DNA from: Pseudocolwellia agarivorans
GTDB lineage: Bacteria; Pseudomonadota; Gammaproteobacteria; Enterobacterales; Alteromonadaceae
Reading direction: 5' to 3'
DNA: 64,000 bases
Assembly: GCF_002000085.1 (NCBI RefSeq)
Contig: NZ_MUZU01000007.1
Span: 62,001 to 126,000 of the forward strand
A program made the translations under genes and the position numbers. Under the pieces are notes generated by a model, which made no database searches, had not been told where the DNA came from, and saw only the letters and a program-made list of their open reading frames with translations. Shown one piece after another: positions 1 through 8,548 of this stretch. Numbering within the stretch: the first letter of the stretch is position 1; every line of letters begins with the position of its first letter.

Positions 1-323
1 GTATTAGAGGCTTTGCCTACCAATCTATTGGACCTACACGCCAACAAATCAATTCAAAACCCGGTGAAGATCTTGTGGTGGGGGGAAATCGTTTAGCCGT
101 GGCAAGTATTGAATATCAATACTATTTTACACCAACGATTAGAGGTGCAATATTTGCTGATGTGGGAAGTTCATTTGATACGGGTTTTCAAAAAAAATAC
201 TCGGTAGGGCCAGGCATTCATTATATATCGCCAATTGGTGCGATAAAACTCGATGTAGGATACAGCTTAAGTGAAGAAAATCCTTCGTGGCGCTTACATT
301 TGAACTTAGGTGCCGAACTCTAA
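1..323 (+). CDS. tamA: TamA outer-membrane translocation assembly protein, C-terminal part (partial)
   Basis: Only the 3' end is present; the reading frame is already open at base 3. The peptide begins with an IRGF motif, the (V/I)RG(F/Y) signature of the L6 loop in Omp85 proteins. It continues as beta-barrel strands (GAIFADVGSSF, YSVGPGIHYISPIGAIKLDVGY) and ends in a short terminal strand. TamA is the Omp85-family outer-membrane partner of TamB in the translocation and assembly module, which is implicated in envelope biogenesis and phospholipid transport. The assignment rests on the Omp85 C-terminal pattern and on direct overlap with tamB. Its stop codon TAA shares one base with the tamB ATG, so translation is probably coupled. 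A GTG at 75 lies inside the barrel and is not a real start. Confidence 0.88.
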   Translation, partial: IRGFAYQSIGPTRQQINSKPGEDLVVGGNRLAVASIEYQYYFTPTIRGAIFADVGSSFDTGFQKKYSVGPGIHYISPIGAIKLDVGYSLSEENPSWRLHLNLGAEL

Positions 324-3300
324 TGACAACACCTAAAAAATCCCAAGAAGAAGTTACTCCAGCCAAAATAAAAAGCAAGAGCTTACGCCGTAAAGTAACC
401 TCTTATACGGCTATTTTTATCACTAGCTTACTCTGCTTATTAGCCATACTTTACAGTAGCCCATGGGGGACTCAGGCGAGTATTTCATTCATCAATAAAT
501 TTTCTGATGTCACATTAATTTATAAAAGTGGCATGTTTTCAGAAAAAATAGAATTTTCAGATGTGCTTTATCAAAACGATGATGTAAAAATACACGCTAA
601 AAATGCAATATTAAAATTTCATTTACGCTGTTTTTGGCAAAAAAAACTGTGTATTGATAGCTTAAATATAGGCGATTTATCATTAAAAATTAAATCATCA
701 AATGCGCCAAAGCCAGAATTTACTCTGCTTGAAATGCCTATTTCGATAAAAATCAAAAAACTGTTAGTTGCAAAAACGGCGATAAACTTAACTGATCAAG
801 TAATTAATATCAACGGCTTTACTTCGCCTATTAATATTAAAAAAAGTACGTTTACCTTTAATAGTCCAAGCATTAAAGAAATTACTGTAGCTGATATTGT
901 ACTTAACAAAGTTGCAGGTAAAACAGCAGTAACTAAAGCAGCTATAATCAATCAACAAAAAAATGATATTTCTACGTTAGCTTTACCTGAAATACAACTT
1001 CCATTTGAGTTAAAAGTTGTTAATTTCAAAATAGATAGGTTATCAAATAACCTATCTATATTAGATAACCTACCTAAAAAAATCACGGATATAAATATTG
1101 GTTTAACATGGTTTAAAAGTGATCTTTTTATTACGCTATTCAAAATAAATTATGGATCAGGATTAACCGATATTAATGGTAAATTATCATTAATCAAAAA
1201 CTATCCGCTAGACATTCAACTTAAACATCAGCTAAACAATAATACTTACTGGCCTGAAGTTAACGACTCGGCACAAATAATTAATATTAAAGGAGATTTA
1301 TCTCAACTTGATTTACAGTTTAAAAGTGAAGGCAGCTTAGCACTTACAGGTAATGCTAACATTAATATTATCGACAATAATTTTCCTTATAATCTTAATT
1401 TAGAAGCAACTAAACTTCCTGTATACAATCAAGTAAGCCAGCACCTTCATCCTTCTGTTTTGTCTTTAGCATCACAAGGCGATATTAATAAACAAACTTT
1501 ATCATTAAATAGTGTACTTAATGGTTTAGGTTATAAAAATGCAAAAACATCATTAAAGCTTACACATAACAAGCTCATAGCAGATAAAGTCACAATTGAA
1601 GAATTTGCCCTAAATGATGCTAAAAACAATCTGAGCATCAAAGGTCATTTTGCTTTTAGTGATAAACCATCGTGGAATTTAAAAATTAAATCTACGGGCT
1701 TTAGCTTTCCTCAATTTAAACATTTAGATGATGAATACGACAACATTAAAGAATGGATGTCAGGACGGATCAAAGGTAATTTAGATACCACTGGCATATA
1801 TAATAAAGAAAATTCGTCCATCACATTAACGAACACCCATCTAACAGGTGAAGTTAATAAAATGCCTTTTGAGTTATCAGGCGAAATTAATTTAAGTGAA
1901 AACTTACAACTTAAACCGAGCCACTTAAGTTTGTCGCTTTTCGATTCTCACATCAATTTTTCTGGCTATAGCGATAAGGAATGGCATGTAAAAGGAAATA
2001 TAGACGTTCCAAATACGAATAAATTTTATTCTGAAATAAATGGCAATGTTTCTACTCGTTTTGATGTGACAGGTCCACTCGATAAACCCAAGGTTTTATT
2101 TAAACATGATATTACTGACTTTGCTTTCAAGAAATCAACCTCTCCTTTTATTACAGTTCAAGGCAGTTATTCTCCTTTTGAAGAGCACCTAATCAATGCA
2201 CAAATAAAAAGCAAAAGTATAAATTGGTTAAGTACTGAGTTAACACAAGTTGTAGCAAAAATTAACGCAGATATAAATCAGCAAAGATTCGACGTAAAAT
2301 GGGAAGGCGATTTTAAAAGTAAGTTTTTACTGAACGGTTTACGAAATGAAGACACTAAAAACTGGGTAGGAATTATTGCAGGTGCCGAATTTAATTACTT
2401 AAGCCAACATTGGCAACCTGATACTGACGTTATTATTGACTACAATAATCAAACACAAAAACTGTCATTAAATAAACACTGTTGGAATAACCAAGGACTT
2501 AATATTTGCTTACCCAAAGAAGTCTCATTTTCTGACTCTGGAAGTATTCCGCTTTCTTTATACTTTAATAGCTCATACTTTAACGAAACTTTCGCCCCAA
2601 ATGACATACTTGTTAATACCATAATTGAGGGAGATGCAACGATCAATTGGACTCCTAATAAACATTATGTTGTTGAAGGAGACTTATCTGTTTTAGCAGG
2701 AAATATTTTACTTGATGAAAAAGAAATAGGTTTACCCGTAAAAGTATTAAGTGCTTGGGATGAAGGCCGATTAACCTTCAAACTTAACGATGACTTTGTA
2801 CAAACACAACTAACATTAAGCCCAGATAATCAAACGAACGCCAATAATAATTACGACTTTTATTCCAATATAAATTTAGCAGGTAAAGTCACATTTAAAG
2901 GTAATTTTCCTATATCGGCAAATATCGATATAGATAATTTTAATTTACGACCGTTTCAATCAATCAGTCACGAAATCACCTTACTTGAAGGGGTATTACA
3001 TACACAAGTTAATGTAACGGGTGATCTTAAAAACCCTAAAGTTAATGGTGAAATTAATTTAGACAAAGGCAGCGTAAAGTTATTAAAAAGTCCTAATGTG
3101 ATTAACGACGTAAAAATTAATTTAGCGCTTTTAAATACCAACGCCACACTCAAGGGCACCTTTAATATTGATAAAGACACAGGTTTTATTAATGGTGACG
3201 CTGACTGGAAAAAAGAAAAACGATTAAACCTAAGCGTAAATGCAGAACACTTATCTATCCTTGTTCCCCCACATATAGAGGCGACTATCGCTCCGCAGAT

Positions 3301-4159
3301 TAATGCAGTATTAACGCCTGATAACCTGAAAATATCAGGTAAAGTGAATGTGCTTAGCGGAATACTACGTGTCATTAACTTACCTGAGGGAAGTGTAGAA
3401 CTAACCAATGATGTTATTTTTGTTGATACTAAAGGTAACGAAATAATTAAAGAGAAACGCTTTAATATAGAGTCTGATATTAGAGTATTTATTGATGAAG
3501 CTTTTCAACTCACAGGTCAAGGATTTAACGGTAATTTGGCGGGTGATATACGAGTACAACACAGTAATCAACAACCCATACAAATATTTGGTAATTTAAA
3601 TATCCCTGATGGTCGCTACCATGCTTACGGACAACGCCTACAAATAGAGCGAGGTAAAGTCGCGTTTAATGGCCCTATGGAAAACCCCCATATAGATATT
3701 AAAGCCACACGAACTATTCCTAAAGAAAACATAAAAGTGGGTGTTGAAATTAAAGGATTAGCAAACGCCCTTACACTTAAGCTCATTTCTACGCCAGCAC
3801 TGTCGCGTGCACAAACTTTGTCTTATTTATTAAGAGGTCAAGGACTCAAAAATGATGCACCAGACGATTCAGGTATAGGTGTAGCTTTAGGTGCAGCTTT
3901 AGCAAACTATTCTGGCATTTTAAAACAAATAGATAAACTACCGCTTATTAACAATGTTGAAATAGAAGGTGATAGCAGCCAAGTATCTATAGCCGGATAT
4001 TTAGGTAAACGCATTTATGTAAAATATGGTGTTGGCGTAAACGAACCGGTTAATGAGTTAACCGTTAGATTATTTTTAATGAGTCGATTATGGGTAGAAA
4101 CGATTTCAGGCTTAGAGAACTCGGCAGATATTTATTATTCTTTTGATTCAGATTTATAA
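323..4159 (+). CDS. tamB: TamB translocation and assembly module inner-membrane protein
   Basis: A protein of 1278 residues, close to the roughly 1260 of E. coli TamB. I start it at the ATG at 323, which overlaps the tamA stop as TAATG. An in-frame ATG at 287 would extend it by 12 residues into tamA and is less likely. A basic N-terminus is followed by one transmembrane anchor near residues 25-45. A very long region of repetitive beta-strand character follows, as expected for the hydrophobic groove of the AsmA/TamB lipid-transport fold. The last 350 or so residues are the TamB_C (DUF490) domain, with a GRYHAYGQ segment and a TLSYLLRGQG segment. TamB spans the periplasm and works with TamA. 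The tamA-tamB pair is the usual proteobacterial arrangement. Confidence 0.93.
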   Translation: MTTPKKSQEEVTPAKIKSKSLRRKVTSYTAIFITSLLCLLAILYSSPWGTQASISFINKFSDVTLIYKSGMFSEKIEFSDVLYQNDDVKIHAKNAILKFHLRCFWQKKLCIDSLNIGDLSLKIKSSNAPKPEFTLLEMPISIKIKKLLVAKTAINLTDQVININGFTSPINIKKSTFTFNSPSIKEITVADIVLNKVAGKTAVTKAAIINQQKNDISTLALPEIQLPFELKVVNFKIDRLSNNLSILDNLPKKITDINIGLTWFKSDLFITLFKINYGSGLTDINGKLSLIKNYPLDIQLKHQLNNNTYWPEVNDSAQIINIKGDLSQLDLQFKSEGSLALTGNANINIIDNNFPYNLNLEATKLPVYNQVSQHLHPSVLSLASQGDINKQTLSLNSVLNGLGYKNAKTSLKLTHNKLIADKVTIEEFALNDAKNNLSIKGHFAFSDKPSWNLKIKSTGFSFPQFKHLDDEYDNIKEWMSGRIKGNLDTTGIYNKENSSITLTNTHLTGEVNKMPFELSGEINLSENLQLKPSHLSLSLFDSHINFSGYSDKEWHVKGNIDVPNTNKFYSEINGNVSTRFDVTGPLDKPKVLFKHDITDFAFKKSTSPFITVQGSYSPFEEHLINAQIKSKSINWLSTELTQVVAKINADINQQRFDVKWEGDFKSKFLLNGLRNEDTKNWVGIIAGAEFNYLSQHWQPDTDVIIDYNNQTQKLSLNKHCWNNQGLNICLPKEVSFSDSGSIPLSLYFNSSYFNETFAPNDILVNTIIEGDATINWTPNKHYVVEGDLSVLAGNILLDEKEIGLPVKVLSAWDEGRLTFKLNDDFVQTQLTLSPDNQTNANNNYDFYSNINLAGKVTFKGNFPISANIDIDNFNLRPFQSISHEITLLEGVLHTQVNVTGDLKNPKVNGEINLDKGSVKLLKSPNVINDVKINLALLNTNATLKGTFNIDKDTGFINGDADWKKEKRLNLSVNAEHLSILVPPHIEATIAPQINAVLTPDNLKISGKVNVLSGILRVINLPEGSVELTNDVIFVDTKGNEIIKEKRFNIESDIRVFIDEAFQLTGQGFNGNLAGDIRVQHSNQQPIQIFGNLNIPDGRYHAYGQRLQIERGKVAFNGPMENPHIDIKATRTIPKENIKVGVEIKGLANALTLKLISTPALSRAQTLSYLLRGQGLKNDAPDDSGIGVALGAALANYSGILKQIDKLPLINNVEIEGDSSQVSIAGYLGKRIYVKYGVGVNEPVNELTVRLFLMSRLWVETISGLENSADIYYSFDSDL

Positions 4160-4175
4160 TAGGTTAATTTAAATA

Positions 4176-4802
4176 ATGCAGTCTTTACGCTATAAAATAA
4201 TCGAACTTTTTATCTTATTCATAATATTACCGAGTAGTTTTACTCTACATTATCCAACTTGGTTCAAAATAACTCTTGGTATTGTAGGGTTGTTATATAT
4301 ACTTTTTGTCCTTGTAAAAGTAGAAAAATATACATTCAGAAAACCGTCGCATCTAAATTGGAATGCTTTTTTAAAACGTACACTCTTGTTTTTTTTCGTT
4401 ATCACAACTGTAACTATTTTTTATGTTTGGTCTACTGATAAATCACAACTTTTTTACGTGATGTTAAATAATCCTAAACTCTGGTTATTTATCTTATTTT
4501 TTTACAGCCTATTTTCAGTATACCCACAGGAATTACTCTACAGAACATTCTTTTTTAAACGATACCAAGCTTTGTTTAAGAGCGAATGGCTATTCATTAT
4601 TGTTAACGCTGCCCTATTTTCTTTAGCGCATATTTTCTTTAAAAACGTATTAGTTATATTACTCACATTTATTGGTGGGATCTTATTCGCTTTAACCTTC
4701 AAAAAAACAAAGTCAACATTACTCGTTTCTATTGAACATTCAATTTATGGTTGTTGGTTATTTACGGTAGGCATGGGGAATATGCTTGGCTTTCCTTCTT
4801 AA
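4176..4802 (+). CDS. CPBP family intramembrane metalloprotease
   Basis: A 208-residue, very hydrophobic protein with about six membrane segments. The CPBP (CAAX protease/Abi) signatures are recognisable. A QELLYR block at 118-123 stands where the family has EExxxR. A FSLAH block (His152) sits in the second motif, and an EHS block (Glu187-His188) is in the third. The first glutamate of motif 1 is Gln here, while the second Glu and the Arg are kept. Members are integral-membrane glutamic/metal-type proteases of the Rce1 fold, and bacterial substrates are mostly unknown. The gene starts 16 bp after tamB and is probably cotranscribed. I see no evidence for a link to abortive infection. The family call is fairly firm; the function is not known. 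Confidence 0.72.
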   Translation: MQSLRYKIIELFILFIILPSSFTLHYPTWFKITLGIVGLLYILFVLVKVEKYTFRKPSHLNWNAFLKRTLLFFFVITTVTIFYVWSTDKSQLFYVMLNNPKLWLFILFFYSLFSVYPQELLYRTFFFKRYQALFKSEWLFIIVNAALFSLAHIFFKNVLVILLTFIGGILFALTFKKTKSTLLVSIEHSIYGCWLFTVGMGNMLGFPS

Positions 4803-4835
4803 AGTTAACACCAAAATAATAAAAGTAACTCGAGA

Positions 4836-5032
4836 TAACCTGAGTTCGGTTTAAGATATTGTTAACTCCTTGAAAAGTAATCACTAAAAGCTCGGTTCGC
4901 TTCTAGCTTGATAGTTTTACTTAATTCAAGGCAAATTTACGCGTCAATAGCTGGCCTATTGCAAGTGAATTTAACGCAGAAGTTAGTAAAAGTAGCCGCT
5001 AGAAGAACATTTATTAAGCCGAACTCAGGTTA
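4836..5032. repeat. 197-bp palindromic MITE-like intergenic element
   Basis: The ends are 18-bp inverted repeats with one mismatch: TAACCTGAGTTCGGTTTA at 4836-4853 and TAAGCCGAACTCAGGTTA at 5015-5032. A second inverted pair lies inside: CTTCTAGC at 4900-4907 with GCTAGAAG at 4998-5005, continued by AGTTTTACT against AGTAAAAGT. The element fills most of the gap between the convergent CPBP protease and glutamate synthase-like genes. It has no coding capacity. It looks like a non-autonomous mobile repeat or a large transcribed hairpin. Confidence 0.7.
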
Positions 5033-5073
5033 GATAGTTACACTGGTTATCTACTTTATCTTATCTAAAACAA

Positions 5074-6654
5074 TTAATTCCAAGTTTTTTCCGACACTAA
5101 ATGCCAATCATATTGCCATGCTGGTGGAATACTTTTTTCATCAAGTAAGCTATCAGGCGCAATATAGTTATAACGTTGCCCTAAATGCTCAATAATATTT
5201 TCTGAAACACGTGTCTGAATATGGTGTGGCTTAATATCACTTACATTTTCTAAACCGGCTGCCCCTACTAGCTCAACTAAGTTTTTGATCATAGCCGCAT
5301 GAAACTTATAAACTCTCTCGCCCTTCTCTTCATAATCTAAGGCGTTATAACGTGCTGCATCTTGTGTCGCTATACCTGTTGGGCATTTATCGTTATTACA
5401 ATGACGAGACTGAATACAACCTAAGGATAACATCATAGCTCTAGCACTATTAACTGTGTCTGCGCCTAACGCTAATAAACGTAACACATGAAAAGCTGAT
5501 AATGCTTTACCTGAAGCGATTAATCGTAATTTGTCTCTAACACCACAACCAACTAATGCATTTTGCACAAATACTAAAGCATCTCTTAATGGCATACCCA
5601 CCGAATTGGTAAACTCTATAGGTGAAGCTCCTGTGCCACCCTCACTTCCATCAATGGTGATAAAGTCAGGAGTAGATCCTGTAACAACCATAGCTTTACA
5701 TAAAGCCAAAAACTCACGTTTATTACCTATACATAATTTAATACCAACAGGTTTCCCCCCTGATAACTCTTTTAAACGATCAATAAAAGCTAAAAGCTCT
5801 ATTGGCGTATTAAAGCTACTGTGTGCAGGAGGAGAAATAACGTCTTGACCTAAAGGTACTTTACGAATAGCTGCAATTTCGGGGGTTAGTTTTACTGCAG
5901 GTAAAATGCCACCATGTCCTGGTTTAGCGCCTTGCGAAAGTTTAATTTCGATCATTTTCACATAATCTTGGTGAGCCGTTTCTGTGAATAAAGACTCACA
6001 AAAATTACCTTTGCTGTCTCTACAACCAAAGTATCCGGTACCTATTTGCCATACTAAATCAGCGCCATACTGAAGATGATAAGCACTTATCCCTCCTTCA
6101 CCTGAGTTATGATAAAAACCACCTTTTTTAGCACCTTTATTTAACGCCAAAATGGCATTTTTGCTCAATGCGCCAAAGCTCATAGCTGAAATATTTAATA
6201 GCGAAGCTCTGTAGGCTTTTTCTCCATGCCCAAAGGTGACTCTAGGATCTTGATCTTTAATATGTATTGGCTGTATCGAATGGCTCATCCACTGATACCC
6301 TACTTTATAAACATCGAACTGAGTACCAAAAGGACGCGTGTCGTTTACTCCCTTTGAACGTTGATAAACAAGATCTCTGAACTCTCGATTGATAGGTCTG
6401 CCACTTAGATTAGTTTCAATAAAGTACTGTTGAATTTCAGGCCGAAAAGATTCTAATAAATAACGAATATGCCCAACAACAGGATAAATACGTAAAATAG
6501 TATGTTTGCTAAAAAACACATCATACAAACCAAGTACAATTAGCGGTATAGCAACCACCAATAGCCAAATAACATTAGGCCAATAAAGTTGACCAAAAAA
6601 TATAACAGCAAGAGAAGCAACTGAAATAATATAAAACCACTGACGAGCAAGCAT
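5074..6654 (-). CDS. FMN-binding glutamate synthase family protein, membrane-anchored
   Basis: A 526-residue protein resembling the synthase half of GltB. The N-terminus carries two hydrophobic segments (about residues 6-45), so it is probably bound to the inner membrane. The core has the FMN-barrel signature DGSEGGTGASP. Further on, CIQSRHCNNDKCPTG supplies the three cysteines expected for a 3Fe-4S cluster. The glutaminase domain of full-length GltB is missing, and no gltD neighbour is present. The true electron donor and substrate are therefore unclear. Stand-alone proteins of this type are widespread and are annotated as FMN-binding glutamate synthase family or YerD-like. It lies upstream of thyA on the same strand with a strong terminator between, so it is not the distal gene of the thyA operon. 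Confidence 0.85.
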   Translation of the reverse strand: MLARQWFYIISVASLAVIFFGQLYWPNVIWLLVVAIPLIVLGLYDVFFSKHTILRIYPVVGHIRYLLESFRPEIQQYFIETNLSGRPINREFRDLVYQRSKGVNDTRPFGTQFDVYKVGYQWMSHSIQPIHIKDQDPRVTFGHGEKAYRASLLNISAMSFGALSKNAILALNKGAKKGGFYHNSGEGGISAYHLQYGADLVWQIGTGYFGCRDSKGNFCESLFTETAHQDYVKMIEIKLSQGAKPGHGGILPAVKLTPEIAAIRKVPLGQDVISPPAHSSFNTPIELLAFIDRLKELSGGKPVGIKLCIGNKREFLALCKAMVVTGSTPDFITIDGSEGGTGASPIEFTNSVGMPLRDALVFVQNALVGCGVRDKLRLIASGKALSAFHVLRLLALGADTVNSARAMMLSLGCIQSRHCNNDKCPTGIATQDAARYNALDYEEKGERVYKFHAAMIKNLVELVGAAGLENVSDIKPHHIQTRVSENIIEHLGQRYNYIAPDSLLDEKSIPPAWQYDWHLVSEKTWN

Positions 6655-6714
6655 AACTACGATCCTAAATACCTAAGTAGAATAATCCTATATGGAGTTT
6701 TTTATTAAATAAAG

Positions 6715-6750
6715 AAATTAAGCCATTGTTTTATAGCAATGGCTTAATTT
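6715..6750 (-). terminator. Rho-independent terminator downstream of thyA
   Basis: A perfect 14-bp stem (AAATTAAGCCATTG at 6715-6728 and its complement at 6737-6750) with an 8-base loop. On the minus strand the stem ends in a short T-rich run. It follows the thyA stop codon by about 20 bases and precedes the glutamate synthase-like gene. Confidence 0.8.
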
Positions 6751-6771
6751 TAAAGAAATGATACTAAATAT

Positions 6772-7605
6772 TTAAACTGAAATAGGCGCTTTAATATGTG
6801 GGTGAGCTTCGTAACCAACTAGTTCAAAATCATCAAAAGTAAAATCAAAAATACTCGTTACATTTGGATTGATTTTCATTGTAGGCAATGGCAAGGGCTT
6901 TCTTGAAAGCTGCTCTCGTACCTGCTCCATATGGTTTGAATATAAATGAGCATCACCAAAAGTATGAACAAAGTCGCCTAATTCTAAATCACACACTTGT
7001 GCAATCATCATAGTGAATAACGCGTAGCTCGCAATGTTAAATGGCACACCTAAGAAAATATCAGCACTGCGTTGGTATAACTGGCACGACAGCTTTCCAT
7101 TTAATACATAAAATTGAAACAATGTATGACACGGCGGCAAAGCTTGCTTACCAATAGCTGCATTTTCTGATGGTGATATTGAAGTATCAGGTAATAACGC
7201 AGGATTCCACGCTGTAATAATGTGTCGGCGTGAATCAGGATTCGTTTTGAGATCATGGATAAGTTGCGCGAGTTGATCAATAGTTTCGCCATTTGATGCA
7301 GGCCAGTTACGCCATTGCACACCATATACAGGGCCTAACTCACCATCTTCTGTTGCCCAAGCATCCCAAATTTTTACGCCATTTTCTTTAAGATAAGCAA
7401 TATTAGACTCACCTTTTATAAACCAAAGGAGTTCATGAATAATTGATTTTAAATGACATTTTTTTGTCGTAACTAAAGGAAAACCTTTAGATAAATCAAA
7501 ACGCATTTGATATCCAAAAACACTACGTGTTCCTGTGCCTGTTCTATCTGACTTATCTACACCGTTATCGTGTACATGTTTCATTAAATCTAAGTACGCT
7601 TGCAT
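6772..7605 (-). CDS. thyA: Thymidylate synthase
   Basis: Converts dUMP to dTMP with methylenetetrahydrofolate in the cytoplasm. The family landmarks are present: [13 protein letters not shown] near the N-terminus, [11 protein letters not shown] with the catalytic Cys159, and the dUMP-binding [18 protein letters not shown]. The protein has 277 residues against 264 in E. coli. The extra 13 residues sit just before the catalytic cysteine (segment [14 protein letters not shown]), where the longer bacterial ThyA forms carry an insertion. It is preceded on the same strand by the TauE-like gene (86-bp gap). In many gammaproteobacteria lgt precedes thyA; no lgt is found here. Confidence 0.97.
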   Translation of the reverse strand: MQAYLDLMKHVHDNGVDKSDRTGTGTRSVFGYQMRFDLSKGFPLVTTKKCHLKSIIHELLWFIKGESNIAYLKENGVKIWDAWATEDGELGPVYGVQWRNWPASNGETIDQLAQLIHDLKTNPDSRRHIITAWNPALLPDTSISPSENAAIGKQALPPCHTLFQFYVLNGKLSCQLYQRSADIFLGVPFNIASYALFTMMIAQVCDLELGDFVHTFGDAHLYSNHMEQVREQLSRKPLPLPTMKINPNVTSIFDFTFDDFELVGYEAHPHIKAPISV

Positions 7606-7691
7606 GAAAATATCCTATGAAATAGCGTTTAAGGCAAAGCTTATTACCTAAAAATTAGTGGCGTTATGATAATAGATTAGTTAATTATTGG

Positions 7692-8486
7692 CTAACTAAA
7701 GATCATTTTCAGCGCGACAATTAACAAGAAAAAAGAAAATAAACGCTTCAATGTTTTTACTGGCAACTTATTCGCATACTGCACACCAAAAGGAGCAAAA
7801 AGAGTAGAGGTGATCACTATAGCGATTAATGCAGGTAAATAAACATAGCCCATACTCCATGGCGGAAGTTCACTAACGCCAATGCCAGATATAATGTAGC
7901 CTGCACTACCAAATGCTGCTACCAGTGCGCCACACATAGTAGCAAGCCCTATGGCATGGCGAACAGATACACCAAAAATAGTTAAAATGGGGATCAAAAT
8001 AACCGCGCCTGAAATTCCCATTAAACTTGCCAATACACCACAAGCATAAGCAATAATAAAAATAACAGCGTCATTTGGCAAAGGTCTAGCTCTAACAACC
8101 CTAACAGAAAGCAACATATAAAGGGCTAAAGTACTTACCGCTACTGAAAATATCGTTTTCAAAACAATAACAGAAAGTAAATCGGCAACTAATGCCCCAC
8201 TCAAAGAGCCCAAAGAAATAGCAACAATAAATTTTTTCGTTAATAGCCACGGAATATTACCATTTTTATAATGAGATAAAGTTGCTGCGGATGAAGTAAC
8301 AACAATAGAACACAAAGATGTCCCTAATGCTAAAGGCAGTACAACATTCATAGGAAGGTCTAACAAAGGAAGTAAGTAGACAAGTGCCGGAACAATAATC
8401 AGCCCTCCACCAATGCCTAATAAGCCTGATAGAAAGCCAACAACAATACCAATTAAAACACATGATAAAAGAATAATACTTAGCAT
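7692..8486 (-). CDS. TauE/SafE family membrane transporter (sulfite/organosulfonate exporter-like)
   Basis: A 264-residue membrane protein with about eight hydrophobic helices in two related halves. The glycine-rich segment SGLLGIGGGLIIVP near the N-terminus and its second-half counterpart SLMGISGAVILIP are the hallmark of the TauE/SafE (DUF81) family. Characterised members export sulfite, sulfoacetate or related anions, but the substrate cannot be read from sequence. It lies between ptsP (62-bp gap) and thyA (86-bp gap) on the same strand and is probably in one transcription unit with ptsP. Confidence 0.86.
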   Translation of the reverse strand: MLSIILLSCVLIGIVVGFLSGLLGIGGGLIIVPALVYLLPLLDLPMNVVLPLALGTSLCSIVVTSSAATLSHYKNGNIPWLLTKKFIVAISLGSLSGALVADLLSVIVLKTIFSVAVSTLALYMLLSVRVVRARPLPNDAVIFIIAYACGVLASLMGISGAVILIPILTIFGVSVRHAIGLATMCGALVAAFGSAGYIISGIGVSELPPWSMGYVYLPALIAIVITSTLFAPFGVQYANKLPVKTLKRLFSFFLLIVALKMIFS

Positions 8487-8548
8487 ATAGCCTTTTAAAC
8501 TCGCCCTTTGGGAGCTTTAAGTAAAAACGTTACTATTTAAAATAGCAA

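Noticed and set aside
4176-4802. CPBP ('Abi') protein as a phage-defence gene
   Set aside because: The Abi name is historical; the gene follows tamB in an ordinary housekeeping context and no other defence gene is near.
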